A stretch of 64,000 nt of DNA from SSF14 sp037045585 (GCA_037045585.1 JBAOIR010000063.1:1-64000), one strand, 5' to 3'. Shown: positions 34,749 through 44,951, counted from the stretch's first letter. Made by a program: numbers and translations. Notes: generated from the sequence alone by a model not told the origin.

Positions 34749-35684
34749 TCCGATCAGCCGCCGTCGGGCGCGGACACGGGCAACGACGAGGTCACGGACG
34801 GCGGACGGGCTCTGCACCGACTCGTATCCGAGGTACATCACGTCCCATGCCTCGACGCCGGCGGCGTTGTCACGGTGCTCGTTGCTCGCCTCGTTCTCGG
34901 CACCGAAGTGGTGCTCCCGGCTGTGCGCCTCGATGCCGAGCATCGCGTCGGGCACCGCCAGGTCGAAGGTTGCCACGTGGCCGCCCTCGGCGTTGCGGAG
35001 CTCGTACTGGATCACGAGGCCGTCGAGCTCGGGGTGGACGAGGCACAACTCGACCATCCGCTCGAACCAGGAGCCCCGTACCGTGCCGCGCTGCTCGTGT
35101 CGATCGAGCAGGTGCAGTAACAGGGCCGGACCGACCACGTTGGGCCGAACCAGGCGTTCCGCAGTCTGGCGCAGCCATCGGGGGTTCGCACCCGTTCGGA
35201 TCGAGTGGTCGAAGGCGCGCTCCACCCGGTCCGGATCGACGACGTCGCCGAGGTCGACCAGGGTCCGGGCGACGTTGGTGCACCGGATCCCGTCGACCAT
35301 GACGAGGTCGCACCGCGGCAGCGACTGCACCCGATGTCCGATCACTCCGTCGAGTCGGACCAGACGCGGCGTCTCGATCGATGCCTCGATCGACGGTTCG
35401 TGCTCGAAGCCCTCGAGGCGGGCGAGCCGCGCGGCGGAACGGTGGGACGCCACCACACCGTCGCGGCCGGCGGTCGCAGCGGCGACCTGCTGGTGCCACG
35501 TCGGTCCGCCGTCGGGGACATGGCCCACGAAGACCCCTCGGTGGGGTTCGACGATGAGACCCCGCTCGATGGCGGAGCGGAGCTGGCGGCGGGTGAGCGA
35601 ATGTGCAGCAGCCTGGGAGCTGGTGAAGACGTTGTTCGGAGAGGCTGCGAGCTTCGAAACAACGCTCACGGCATCGTTTCGCAT
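34734..35684 (-). CDS. AbiEi-type antitoxin domain protein with nuclease-like C-terminus
   Basis: 316 residues. The N-terminal winged-helix segment (FTSSQAAAHSLTRRQLRSAI, about 20-39) followed by GLIVEPHRGVFV matches the AbiEi antitoxin DNA-binding domain common in actinobacteria. The C-terminal ~110 residues (TFDLAVPDAMLGIEAHS, then a Tyr-containing helix WDVMYLGYE) resemble the DUF559/Vsr-like PD-(D/E)xK fold, with Asp and Glu in suitable places. There is no neighbouring AbiEii-type nucleotidyltransferase toxin, so this is an orphan; such genes are numerous and of unknown role. It sits exactly between two 38-bp direct repeats. A broken relative lies at 54770-55422. Confidence 0.75.
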   Translation of the reverse strand: MRNDAVSVVSKLAASPNNVFTSSQAAAHSLTRRQLRSAIERGLIVEPHRGVFVGHVPDGGPTWHQQVAAATAGRDGVVASHRSAARLARLEGFEHEPSIEASIETPRLVRLDGVIGHRVQSLPRCDLVMVDGIRCTNVARTLVDLGDVVDPDRVERAFDHSIRTGANPRWLRQTAERLVRPNVVGPALLLHLLDRHEQRGTVRGSWFERMVELCLVHPELDGLVIQYELRNAEGGHVATFDLAVPDAMLGIEAHSREHHFGAENEASNEHRDNAAGVEAWDVMYLGYESVQSPSAVRDLVVARVRARRRLIGGSAS

Positions 35685-35739
35685 CCCGCGATGTCATCAC
35701 GAACCCCTGACACCGGCGCCCTCGGACCGATCGGTATCG

Positions 35740-35777
35740 CGAACGGACCGGTAGGTGTCCGTTCGTGATGCAGATCC
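35740..35777 (+). repeat. 38-bp direct repeat R2
   Basis: Second copy of R1 (36 of 38 identical), 56 nt upstream of the AbiEi-like start codon and before the GlnX operon. Its stem (GCGAACGGAC with GTCCGTTCGT) is shorter than in R1 but changes at paired positions partly keep the pairing. Confidence 0.7.
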
Positions 35778-35852
35778 GGACCGGCCGGCGCGACCGGACC
35801 GATGACCTGCGCAAAGTTGTGCCAACTCGGTCCGTCCGGCCCCGACCGGGCC

Positions 35853-35873
35853 TACAGTGCTGGGCGGTGACGA
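35853..35873 (+). promoter_or_regulatory. Probable -10 box and leaderless start of the GlnX-PknG operon
   Basis: TACAGT (35853-35858) is 8 nt before GTG 35867 and 14 nt before ATG 35873. These starts read MTATTPSP and join the GlnX frame only if one C is removed from the C6 run at 35892-35897, giving PSPVPALGAVG. This suggests the true N-terminus lies here. Confidence 0.4.
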
Positions 35874-35897
35874 TGACGGCGACCACCCCCTCCCCCC

Positions 35898-37154
35898 GTG
35901 CCCGCCCTGGGTGCTGTGGGTCCCGAACGCCGCCCGAGCCTGCTCCGCACCGACACACCTGGCCGCATGCGGGTGTGGTCGATCGCCGTCGCAGTCGTCA
36001 CCGTGATCTTCGGCATCGTCGGATCGACGGCCATCGCCAATCGAGCCACCGACCTCGGCGACGCCCGAGACGCTGCGGCGCAGCTCGAACGCCTCGAATC
36101 GGTGCGCACGGCGGTGGTCGAGGCCGACTCCCTGGCGGCGTCGGCGTATCTCGAGGGTGGCCTCGAGTCGCCGGATCGGCGTGCCACCTACGAGGACCGG
36201 CTCGACGCGGCGCAGGCAGGCCTCGCCGCTGCGGCCGCCCGTGCCACCGACGCGGAGGTCGAACAGCTCGGCGGGTTGGCCAGCGCCCTCACCATGGCCG
36301 CCGGGCTGATCGAGCAGTCCCGGGCAAACAGCCGCCAGGGGTTCCCGGTGGGCGCGGCCTACCAGCGCAACGCGTCGGCGCTCATCCGCTCCGACGTGCT
36401 CCCGGGGCTCGATTCGATCGCGACGGCAACCGCCGCGCGGACCGGCGACGAGGTCGATCGTGGAGCCCGGGCGCAACTCGTCCTGTGGGGCCCCGCCCTC
36501 GTCGCGCTCGCGCTCATCGGGGCCGCCGCCGTGTGGCTCACACGGCGGACCCGTCGGGTCGTCAACGTCGGGTTGGCGATCGCAGCGCTCGCGGTGCTCG
36601 GGTTCACCGGCTTCGCCAGCTCCGTGCTGGCGTCATCGACGAGTGACGCCCGGTCCACGCTCGACGGGTCCTACGCCGGAGCGACCGCGTTCGCGCAGGC
36701 TCGAACAGCAGCGTTCGACGCCCGTTCCAACGAGGCGCTGACCCTGATCGCTCGTGGCAACGGTGCTGCGTTCGAGACCCGCTGGCAGGAGCAGGCTGCG
36801 CAGGTCGCGGCCCGCCTCACCGACGCGGCGAAGGCCGACTCGGTCAACGGTCAGAACGCGATCGACGGGTTCCGCAGCTACGGCAGCGAGCATGTCCAGG
36901 TGCTCGACGACGCCGGCGACTACGACACCGCCGTCGAACGGGCCCTCGCCGTCGGCAACGGCGGTGACGGGTTCTTCCAGTTCGACGAGGCCAGCCGGAC
37001 CGGGCTCGAGTCGTTGTCGGCCGACACCGACGCGGCGCTCGGCGAGGCCCGCGACAGCGTGTCGGGCCATCGGTGGCTCGTGCTCGTGGCGGGGTTCGTT
37101 GCAGCGGCCGCCGCGTTCGCGGGGTTCGCCCGTCGCATCCAGGAGTACCGATGA
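35898..37154 (+). CDS. glnX: GlnX-like membrane protein
   Basis: 418 residues as annotated; probably about 8 residues longer (see promoter). A cytoplasmic start, one membrane helix (about 26-46), an external helical domain, two helices (about 195-215 and 223-245), a second external helical domain, and a final helix (about 388-408) ending in a short basic tail. This duplicated helix-sensor-helix layout next to a GlnH-type binding protein and PknG matches GlnX of mycobacteria, which carries the amino-acid signal from GlnH across the membrane to PknG. Identity is by topology and context, since GlnX sequences are poorly conserved. The stop overlaps the GlnH start (ATGA). Confidence 0.72.
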   Translation: MPALGAVGPERRPSLLRTDTPGRMRVWSIAVAVVTVIFGIVGSTAIANRATDLGDARDAAAQLERLESVRTAVVEADSLAASAYLEGGLESPDRRATYEDRLDAAQAGLAAAAARATDAEVEQLGGLASALTMAAGLIEQSRANSRQGFPVGAAYQRNASALIRSDVLPGLDSIATATAARTGDEVDRGARAQLVLWGPALVALALIGAAAVWLTRRTRRVVNVGLAIAALAVLGFTGFASSVLASSTSDARSTLDGSYAGATAFAQARTAAFDARSNEALTLIARGNGAAFETRWQEQAAQVAARLTDAAKADSVNGQNAIDGFRSYGSEHVQVLDDAGDYDTAVERALAVGNGGDGFFQFDEASRTGLESLSADTDAALGEARDSVSGHRWLVLVAGFVAAAAAFAGFARRIQEYR

Positions 37155-38137
37155 GATCGGCGCTGCGTCTTCCTGCCGCCGTCGTTGCGTTCGCGTGCGT
37201 CGCCGCGGTCGGGTGCACGACCGACGATGATGGCGGTGACACCACGGCGGCCGCTGTCGTCACCACGACCACGGTCGCGCCGGCAGCGCCGGCGTCGGAC
37301 GACTGCCGCAACCTCCCGCCGACGGCGTCGTACCCGCCACTCGTCTCCCTGCCCGCTCCCAACCAGATGCCGACGGGGTCGAAGCTCCGCGAGATCCAGG
37401 ACCGCGGGAAGCTCACCGTCGGCGTGTCGGCCGACACGCTCCTGTTCGGCGCCCAGAACCCCCTCACGGGCGTCATCGAGGGCTTCGACATCGACATGTT
37501 GAACCTCGTGGCCTCGGCCATCTTCGGGGACGACGACGACCGTCTCGACATCAAGGTCATCACCTACGCCCAACGCATCCCGTCGCTGCAGGACCGGTCG
37601 GTCGACCTCGTCGCCCACACGATGACGATCAACTGCACCCGGTGGAACCAGGTGGGGTTCTCCTCGACGTACTACGCGGCGGGCCAGAAGATCCTCGTGC
37701 GCCGTGACTCCACCAAGACGTCGATCGCCGACCTCGACGCGAACGGGGCCGAGGTGTGTGCGCCGTCCGGTTCCACCAACATCGACGAGCTCGCCAACTA
37801 CCCCGGTGTGAAGGTGCGGGCGGTCGACGACATCACCGACTGCCTCGTGCTCTTCCAGCAGGGAAAGGTCGAGGCCATCACCGCTGATGACACGGTCCTC
37901 GCCGGGTTCGCCGACCAGGACCCGTACGCGGTGGTCGTCGGCGACGCGTTCACCCAGGAGCCCTACGGCATCGCGGCGAACGCCGAGGACGTGCAGCTCG
38001 TGCAGTTCGTCAACAAGGTGCTCGCGAACGCCCGCGACGACGGCCGGTGGAAGGCGATCTACGAGCGCTGGTTGGGAGCGTTCGGCCCCACCCCCGAACC
38101 GCCCGCAGCCGAAGCCCAGCTGCGGCCGCTCCCATGA
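37151..38137 (+). CDS. glnH: GlnH-like amino-acid-binding lipoprotein
   Basis: 328 residues. Lipobox VAAVGC (Cys about 22), Thr/Ala linker, then a type-3 solute-binding domain: KLREIQDRGKLTVGVSADT, GFDIDMLNLVASAIFG, the ligand segment RIPSLQDRSVDLVAHTMTI, and the second lobe GAEVCAPSGSTNID and GKVEAITADDTVLAGF. No permease or ATPase genes accompany it, so it probably acts as a sensor, as GlnH does for Asp/Glu in the mycobacterial PknG pathway, and not as a transporter. Third-party ligand specificity is inferred from that homology. Overlaps genes on both sides (ATGA). Confidence 0.82.
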   Translation: MRSALRLPAAVVAFACVAAVGCTTDDDGGDTTAAAVVTTTTVAPAAPASDDCRNLPPTASYPPLVSLPAPNQMPTGSKLREIQDRGKLTVGVSADTLLFGAQNPLTGVIEGFDIDMLNLVASAIFGDDDDRLDIKVITYAQRIPSLQDRSVDLVAHTMTINCTRWNQVGFSSTYYAAGQKILVRRDSTKTSIADLDANGAEVCAPSGSTNIDELANYPGVKVRAVDDITDCLVLFQQGKVEAITADDTVLAGFADQDPYAVVVGDAFTQEPYGIAANAEDVQLVQFVNKVLANARDDGRWKAIYERWLGAFGPTPEPPAAEAQLRPLP

Positions 38138-39329
38138 GCACCGCCGGTGTGACGGGGTCGTACCCCGCCGTGGGGTCGGAGATCGCTCGGGCGGAGTACC
38201 ACGCCCTGCTCGAGACGTTGGCCGCGTGGATCAACGACCGTGGCCAACGGCTCGTCGAGCTCGACGAGCGCTCGGTCGCTGCGGAGGCGTCGCAGCGGAC
38301 CGACGTCGGTCTGGCGTTCGTCCTGTGGCAGGCAATCTCGGAGCGCCGCGACGAACTCGTCGGGATCGACTGGCGGGATCACCAGCGCCCCAACGGCGAG
38401 GTCGCCACCCTGGTCTGGCGCGGGATCGACGACCGTACGGGCGCTCCCCTCGCCGCCGATCTCGCCGAGGCCGTGGCGCTCGTCGACGAACTGATCCGCC
38501 GGGTGGCCGGTGCGCTCGACCACAGCGACACGTCCAACGTTGCCCGCCACGAGGCCCGGATGTCGGTCGAGACCGACCTGGCCGTCGCCGAGCGGCTGGC
38601 AGCAGAGCTCGGTGACCAGGTGCGCGCTGCGGCCGACCTGCGCCGGGAGTTGACGAGACTCACTTCGTCGCAGGTGTCGGGCGGCGCGTCGACGTCGACC
38701 CCCGAACTCGACGACGCTGCGCTCGCCGAGCTCCGCGCTTCCGCGGCACGGGTCGCGTCGACCTCGAGGCGACCGACCGCGAACGCCGTGCCGCCGTCGA
38801 CGTGTGCAGCGCGGCGACGGCCTCGCTCGACCGACTTCGTGCACTCGAGGCCGACGCCCGCGCTGCGGTCGCCGAGTGCGTCGACCGCTTCGCCGATCCG
38901 CCCCGGCTGGGCGTTCCCTCCGTCGATGCCGTGGAGTTGCCGCCGGCGGACCTGGCGGGTCGACCATGGCCGCAGGCTCGGCCCATGGCCGAGGCGTTCC
39001 TCCGAACCGTCGATCGTCTGGAGCGCGCCCTGCGCCACGTGATCGACGTCAATACGGCACCTCGGCGCGATCGCGACGACTTGCGCGGACTCCTCCAGGC
39101 GTACCGCGACAAGGCCGACGCCCACGGTGCCGCGGAGCGGCCCGACGTCGACGCGGCCTACCGCGCTGCTCGCGACGTGCTCTGGTCGGCGCCGTGCGAC
39201 CTGGGCCGCGCCCGCGAGCTGACCGCCGACTTCCAGCGGCTCGTCGGGGCCGTCACGGGCTCGGCAGCGAACGGCGGACCGAGCGACGGACCGGCCTGCC
39301 GACCGGTCGACGAGACGGAGGCCCCATGA
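38134..39329 (+). pseudogene. Helical protein of the PknG operon, frameshifted
   Basis: Unrecognised, about 398 residues when one base is restored near 38745-38757. Frame 1 gives a helical protein (RAEYHALLETLAAWINDRG, ELIRRVAGALDHSD, LAERLAAELGDQVRAAADL with coiled-coil character) up to ELRASAARV; the other frame continues DLEATDRERRAAVDV, SLDRLRALEADARAAV, VDRLERALRHVIDV and RPDVDAAYRAARDVLW to TGA 39327-39329. No signal peptide or membrane segment. Start and stop both overlap neighbours as ATGA, which supports a single intact gene. Proteins at this place in related operons have no known function; scaffolding between GlnX and PknG is a guess. Confidence 0.65.
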
Positions 39330-41547
39330 CCGCATGCGTCGTCCCCGGCTGCGGCGGCACGATCCAGGACGGCTACTGCGACCGATGTGGCATCGCCGCC
39401 AGCACGGCCACCGCCGGCCTGGTACTGCCGCGAGCGGCACGGCGCCGAGCGAGCTGTCGACGTCGGTCTCGGCCCGCCTCGGTTCGACTCCCATCGGCAG
39501 CCGGCGTTCCGAACCGGGCACCCGACCGACCCGCCGCATCGGCACCTCCCGCAGCGCCCGCTCCCGGCTCGGCGCCGGCTTCACGACGGTGCCCAGCGCC
39601 CCGGTGCTCGACCCCGTCGCGGCGCTCATGGATCCACCGGAGGTCCCGGAACGCAAGCGGAACTGTGCCAACTGCGGTGCGCCGGTCGGGCGCAGCCGCG
39701 GTGACCAACCCGGTCGGTCCACGGGGTTCTGCCCCAAGTGCCGCACCCCCTACGACTTCGACCCCAAGCTTCGGCCGGGCACCGTGCTCGGCGGCCAGTA
39801 CGAGGTGATGGGGTGCCTGGCGCACGGTGGAATGGGGTGGATCTACCTGGCCCGGGATCGCAACGTGAACGACCGGTGGGTCGTGCTCAAGGGCCTGCTC
39901 AACGCCGGTGACCCCGATGCATTCCGTGCCACGGTCGCCGAGAAGCAGTACCTCGCCGAAGTCGAGCATCCGCTCATCGTCGAGATCTACAACTTCGAGA
40001 CGCACTCCGACGGCAGCTCGTACATCGTGATGGAGTACGTCGGCGGCAAGAGTCTGTCCGACATCCTGAAGGCGAAGATGGCGGAGCGGGGCGGCGAGTT
40101 CCAGGCCCTGCCGCCCGACCAGGCCATCGCGTTCATGATCGAGGTGCTGCCGGCGTTCGCGTACCTCCACGCCGCCGGCCTGCTGTTCTGCGACTTCAAG
40201 CCGGCCAACCTGATCCAGGTGGCCGACACCATCAAGCTCATCGACCTGGGCGGGGTGCGCCGCGTCGACGACGACCTGTCGCCCATCTACGGCACAGTCG
40301 GCTACCAGGCGCCCGAGGTGCCGAGTGACGGATGCTCGGTTCCGTCCGATCTGTTCACCGTCGTCCGCACGCTGGCGATGCTGGTGTTCGAGTTCAAGGG
40401 CTACCAGCAGCAGTATCTGGCGTCGATGCCGCCCCAGGAGACGGCGCCGGTGCTCGTCGAGCACGACTCCCTCTACCGACTCCTCGTGAAGGGCATGGCA
40501 GCCAACCCCGAGGATCGGTTCCAATCGGCCGACGAGCTCCGCGACCAGCTGGTAGGGGTGCTGCGCGAGGTCGTCGCGCTCGCTGCGCCCGGGGCCGGCG
40601 CCGCGGCGGGATCGAGCCCGTCCACGCTGTTCGAGGCGCCGGGCTCGGCGACCGAGGTGGCGTCGTGGGACGATCTGCCACGGCTGCGCTCCGACCCCGA
40701 CGATCCGATGGCGACGTGGGTCGCCGGCGTCACTGTCGCCGATCCGGTCCGCCGGATCGACGTGCTGCGAACCGCGCCGCAGACGACGCCGGGGGTTCGG
40801 CAGGCACTCGCCTACGCCGGGCTCGAGGCGGGCCGCGCCGACGTGCTCGACGAGGCCGCGACCGCCATCCTCGCCGACGATCCGTGGAGCTGGCGCGCCG
40901 TGTGGCTGGTCGGGCTCAGGGCCCTCGCCGAGGGGCGGGTGTCCGACGCGGTCGCCGCGTTCAACACGGTCTACGGCGAGATCCCCGGCGAGCTGGCCCC
41001 GAAGCTTGCGCTCGCCGTCGCCTGCGAACGCTCCGGTGAGCACGAGGTCGCCCGCCGCCTGTACACGGTGTGTGCCCGCACCGATGCGGCGTTCGCGGCC
41101 TCGGCCCGCTTCGGCCTGGCCCGGATCGCCGCTGCGGTCCACGACTACGACGGGGCGCTCGACGCGCTCGACGGCATCCCGGCGACCAGCCGTTCGTGGC
41201 CGGCTGCCAAGGCCGAGCGCTCCCGCCAGCTGATCCATCGGGTCGCGAACGGCGGGGGTGGCCTGGCCGACCTCGGCGCGGCGTTCGAGGCCCACCGGTC
41301 CGCGGGGTTCGAGCCCTACCAGCAGGCGCTGAGCGAGATCGAGATCCTGGACGCAGCGATGGCGTTGGTGCAGCGCGACGGTCCGGCGCCCGACGTGGCC
41401 GTCGGTGACGCCGTCGCCACCGAGCCGTCGCTGCGAGGCGCGCTCGAGGTGTCGTGGCGGACGGCAGCGCAGCACGCCCCGAGCGGCGGCGAACGGATCC
41501 GCTGTGTCGACAACGCGAACCAGGTGCGTCCCCGGTCGTGGGTGTGA
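39326..41547 (+). pseudogene. pknG: PknG-like serine/threonine kinase, frameshifted in this sequence
   Basis: About 740 residues after restoring one base near 39405-39430. Order: N-terminal zinc ribbon CGGTIQDGYCDRCG (first frame), a Ser/Arg-rich linker, rubredoxin-like CANCGAPVG ... FCPKCRTPYDF, kinase domain with LAHGGMGWIYLARD (Gly loop), VVLKGL (Lys), CDFKPANL (catalytic loop Asp) and LIDLGGVRRV (DLG in place of DFG), then a C-terminal TPR-like helical region to VRPRSWV. This is the full PknG architecture. Mycobacterial PknG phosphorylates the FHA protein GarA to control glutamate metabolism. The missing base is likely an error, as the kinase motifs are intact. Confidence 0.88.
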
Positions 41548-42773
41548 CCGTGGTCGAGGAGGGGCTCACGTGCGCCCACTGCGGCTCGGGGGTACATCCG
41601 GGAGACGCGTTCTGCGAGGCGTGCGGTGCGGCGGTCCTCGCCGCGTCGGGGTCGGGGTCGGCGTCGTCGGGGTCGGCGTCGCCGGGCTCGGTCGATCAGC
41701 TGCCGGCGCCCACTCCGGGCCCCCTCCCGACCGATGGCGCCGGTTTCGCCGCAGCGACGTCGGTGCTCGACGCTCCCCACGCCCAATCGTCGCTGTGCGA
41801 GCTGTGCGGTGGGGCGATCACCGATGACGGATTCTGCGACACCTGCGGGGCGAAGGCCCGAACGTGGCGCGACCACTGGACCGAGACGCCGGCGCCGTGG
41901 GTCGGGGCGGTGTGCGACAAGGGCATCCGTCACGCCCGCAACGAGGACGCGCTGGCCACCGCGGCGACCGCATCGGCCACCGAGCCGGGGGCGTACGCCG
42001 TGCTCGTGGTGTGCGACGGCGTCACGTCGGCACCCGACAGCGACCAGGCGAGCCTCGCTGCTGCGACCGAGGCCTGCGATCACCTCGTCGGCGCGGCCCG
42101 GGCCGCCGTCCGTCACGGCGGTGCGCCCGTCACCAACGCCGCGGCGGTCGAGGCGTCGGTGCGTGCGCTCTCAGCGGCCGGTCGTGTGGCCCAGGTGGCC
42201 GTGCTCGGCGTCACCGAACGCCTGGCCCAGGCCGCCCCGGGCGGTGTGCTGAGCGAACCTCCGTCGTGCACGTTCGTCGCCGCAGTCCTGACCGGACGGC
42301 GTCTCGCCGTCGGTTGGTGCGGCGACTCCCGCGCCTACTGGCTCGGCGACGACGGCGACCAACGCCAGCTCTCGATCGACCACTCCCTCGCCTCGGAACT
42401 CATCGCCGGCGGCATGTCGCGGGTCGAGGCCGAACAGGACCCCACGGCGCACACGATCACACGCTGGTTGGGCGCCGACAGCGCCAACTCGTCCCCCGAC
42501 ACCGTCACGCTCGACGTCGCCGGGTCGGGTTGGCTGCTCGTGTGTTCCGACGGCCTGTGGAACTACGCGTCGAGCCCCGCCGAGCTGGCGGCCCTCGTCG
42601 CTGCCGCACGGGCCGACGGTGCGACGTCGCCGACGGCGATCGCTGAATCGCTCGCCGCCTACGCCAACGATCGCGGCGGACACGACAACATCTCGGTGGC
42701 GCTCGCCCGCGTCGAGCCCGAGCCCGAGTTCGCTTCCCCGACCGAACCTCTGCCCCCTCCCGAGGAGACCTGA
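41544..42773 (+). CDS. PP2C-type Ser/Thr phosphatase with N-terminal zinc ribbons
   Basis: 409 residues. Two zinc ribbons at the N-terminus (CAHCGSGVHPGDAFCEACG and CELCGGAITDDGFCDTCG) separated by a Gly/Ser linker, then a PP2C domain with all metal motifs: RHARNEDAL, VVCDGVT, WCGDSRAYW, CSDGLWNYA and GGHDNISVA. It should remove phosphate from proteins phosphorylated by PknG. The GTG start overlaps the pknG stop (GTGA). The phosphatase and the FHA protein below share ribbon-type N-termini with the kinase, which may direct assembly. Confidence 0.88.
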   Translation: MTVVEEGLTCAHCGSGVHPGDAFCEACGAAVLAASGSGSASSGSASPGSVDQLPAPTPGPLPTDGAGFAAATSVLDAPHAQSSLCELCGGAITDDGFCDTCGAKARTWRDHWTETPAPWVGAVCDKGIRHARNEDALATAATASATEPGAYAVLVVCDGVTSAPDSDQASLAAATEACDHLVGAARAAVRHGGAPVTNAAAVEASVRALSAAGRVAQVAVLGVTERLAQAAPGGVLSEPPSCTFVAAVLTGRRLAVGWCGDSRAYWLGDDGDQRQLSIDHSLASELIAGGMSRVEAEQDPTAHTITRWLGADSANSSPDTVTLDVAGSGWLLVCSDGLWNYASSPAELAALVAAARADGATSPTAIAESLAAYANDRGGHDNISVALARVEPEPEFASPTEPLPPPEET

Positions 42774-42774
42774 C

Positions 42775-44097
42775 ATGGCGACCTTCACCGCCGACGTGTT
42801 CCAGAACGAGTACCTGCCCGACGGATCGACCGAGGTGCACGCCGTCGTGTCGGTCACCTGCTCGGGCGCCGGACAGGCCGGCCAGGGTGGCTTCGGCGAC
42901 GCCGCCGAGATCGTGATCATCGACACCAGCGGCTCGATGGACATGCCGTCGGCGAAGATTGCCGCCGCCCGCCGCGCTGCCCACGTGGCCCTCGACGAGA
43001 TCCACGACGGCACCTGGTTCGCGGTGGTCGCCGGCAACACCGGTGCCCAGCTGATCTATCCCCGCCAGGGGACGATGGTGAAGATGGATCCGGGCCACCG
43101 GTCCGCGGCCCAGCAGTGGGTGGCCCAGGTGGCGGCCGGCGGTGCGACGACGATCGGCGCGTGGCTCGACACCGCCCGCGACCTCTTCTTGTCGGTCCCG
43201 GCGGCACAGCGGCACGCGATCCTGCTGACCGACGGCAAACAGGAGCACGAGGCGCCCGAGGAGCTCGACCGGGCGATCAACCAGGCCCGGGGTGTGTTCC
43301 AGTGCGACTGCCGCGGTGTCGGCGAGAAGTGGGTGGTGGAGCAGCTGCGCAAGATCGCCAACGGCCTGCTGGGCACCGTCGATCTCATCGCCACGCCCGA
43401 GCAGATGGAGGCCGATTTCGAGGCGATCATCCAACGCTCGATGAGCCGGGGTGTGGCCGACGGCCAGCTCCGGGTGTGGGCGCCCGCCGGTTCGGAGGTG
43501 ATGTTCGTCCGCCAGGTCGCCCCGACCGTGGAGGATCTCACTCCTCGCGCTGTCCAGGTGTCGGAACTGATCCGGGAGTTCCCGACGGGCGCCTGGTCCG
43601 ACGAGTCCCGCGACTACCACGTGGCCGTGCGGGTGCCACCGGCGCCCGTGGGTTCGGAACGCCTGGCTGCCCGTGTCGAGCTCGTCGTCAACGACGAGGT
43701 CCAGGCGAAGGGCCTCGTGCGGGCCGTGTGGAGTGCCGACACCGACCTGACGACCCGCATCAATCCAGCGGTGGCGCACTACACCGGTCAGGCCGAGTTG
43801 GCCGACGCCATCCAGCAGGGCCTCGCCGCCCGCAAGGACGGCGACGAGCGCACGGCGACGGTCCTGTTGGGCAAGGCGGCCAAGATCGCCCACGATGCGG
43901 GCAACGAGGCGACCACGCGCCTGTTGTCGAAGGTGGTGGACATCACCGACCCCGACACCGGCACCGTCCGGCTCAAGCAGGACGTCGCCGCCCTCGACGA
44001 GATGGCGCTCGACACCCGATCGACCAAGACCGTTCGGGTCCGTCGGGCCGACCCCGCTGCCCCGCCGCCCGCACCCGTCGAGGGAGGCCAGCCGTGA
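42775..44097 (+). CDS. VWA domain protein
   Basis: 440 residues. A von Willebrand factor A domain with a perfect MIDAS start IIDTSGSM (about residue 49-56), later Thr in GGATTIGAW and Asp in LLTDGKQEH, so divalent-metal-dependent protein binding is expected. After it come a beta-rich segment (about 235-345) and a helical C-terminus ending in a proline-rich tail. No signal peptide: cytoplasmic. It lies between the phosphatase (1-nt gap) and the FHA gene. VWA proteins in such operons probably act as binding platforms; the partner is not known. Confidence 0.85.
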   Translation: MATFTADVFQNEYLPDGSTEVHAVVSVTCSGAGQAGQGGFGDAAEIVIIDTSGSMDMPSAKIAAARRAAHVALDEIHDGTWFAVVAGNTGAQLIYPRQGTMVKMDPGHRSAAQQWVAQVAAGGATTIGAWLDTARDLFLSVPAAQRHAILLTDGKQEHEAPEELDRAINQARGVFQCDCRGVGEKWVVEQLRKIANGLLGTVDLIATPEQMEADFEAIIQRSMSRGVADGQLRVWAPAGSEVMFVRQVAPTVEDLTPRAVQVSELIREFPTGAWSDESRDYHVAVRVPPAPVGSERLAARVELVVNDEVQAKGLVRAVWSADTDLTTRINPAVAHYTGQAELADAIQQGLAARKDGDERTATVLLGKAAKIAHDAGNEATTRLLSKVVDITDPDTGTVRLKQDVAALDEMALDTRSTKTVRVRRADPAAPPPAPVEGGQP

Positions 44098-44951
44098 CCA
44101 CGTCCACCTGCCCGGAAGGTCACCAGTCGGCCGATCCCGAGTGGTGCGACACGTGTGGCTCGCCGATCGGGCGTTCGGCCGGAGGGGCCGCACCCGCCGG
44201 GCCGGGTGGGCCGAGTGGGCTCGCCGGAGGGGCCGGACCCGTGACCACGCCGACCGCCACGGTCGCCCCGGGCGGCACACCGCCGCGGGTGCCGACGTCG
44301 TCGGGCCCGACGGTCACGTGCACCCATTGCGGCACGGTCAACGAGGTCGACGCGCTGTTCTGCGAGAGCTGCGGCTTCGACTTCACCACCGGCCAGGCGC
44401 CGCCCCCGCCCCGGCCACCCGTCGCAGTCGCGCCGGTCCCCGACGTTTCGACGGAGCCGACCGACTTCGCCGTGGAAGTCGCCGTCGACCCCGCCTGGTA
44501 CGCGCTGCAGGGAGCCGACTCCAACGAGCCGTGCCCAGCACCGTCGAGGGTCAGCCTGTCGGTGCGGGGCACCACCCTCTTGATCGGCCGCACCAGCGCC
44601 GAGAAGGCGGTCGACCCCGAGATCGCGCTCAACGACGATCCCGGGGTCTCGCGTCGGCACGCCCAGCTGGTGCAGGGCCCCGACGGCACATGGAGCGCTG
44701 TCGACCAGGGTTCGATGAACGGTACCTACGTGGTCGTCGGCGGTGTGGTCCCCACCGACCCGCCGGCCCCGATCGCCGTCGGCGAACCGGTTGCGCTCGC
44801 CGCCGGTGACGTCGTGTTCGTCGGTGCCTGGTCGCGCATTACGTTGATCGACCGGCGGGCGCAGCAGGCCGCCGCCCCGGGGTCACCCCCGCCCTCCCCG
44901 TCCCCGCCCTCCATATCACTGCCGTCCCCACCGAGCCCGGAGCCCACCTGA
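44094..44951 (+). CDS. FHA domain protein with zinc ribbons
   Basis: 285 residues. N-terminal ribbons CPEGHQSADPEWCDTCG and CTHCGTVNEVDALFCESCG, joined by Gly/Pro-rich linkers, then an FHA domain (about 150-250) with the phosphothreonine-binding residues in LLIGRTS, GVSRRHAQL and GSMNGTYV; a proline-rich tail follows. FHA domains bind pThr peptides. In mycobacteria the PknG substrate GarA is an FHA protein; this may be the functional counterpart, although the ETTS phosphosite motif of GarA is not visible. GTG start overlaps the VWA stop. Confidence 0.86.
   Translation: MTTSTCPEGHQSADPEWCDTCGSPIGRSAGGAAPAGPGGPSGLAGGAGPVTTPTATVAPGGTPPRVPTSSGPTVTCTHCGTVNEVDALFCESCGFDFTTGQAPPPPRPPVAVAPVPDVSTEPTDFAVEVAVDPAWYALQGADSNEPCPAPSRVSLSVRGTTLLIGRTSAEKAVDPEIALNDDPGVSRRHAQLVQGPDGTWSAVDQGSMNGTYVVVGGVVPTDPPAPIAVGEPVALAAGDVVFVGAWSRITLIDRRAQQAAAPGSPPPSPSPPSISLPSPPSPEPT

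Noticed and set aside
34734..35684. Complete AbiE toxin-antitoxin pair
   Set aside because: No AbiEii nucleotidyltransferase-like gene lies next to it on either side; it is an orphan AbiEi-like protein.
37151..38137. GlnH as part of an amino-acid importer
   Set aside because: No permease or ATPase gene is adjacent; the neighbours are GlnX and PknG, which fits sensing.
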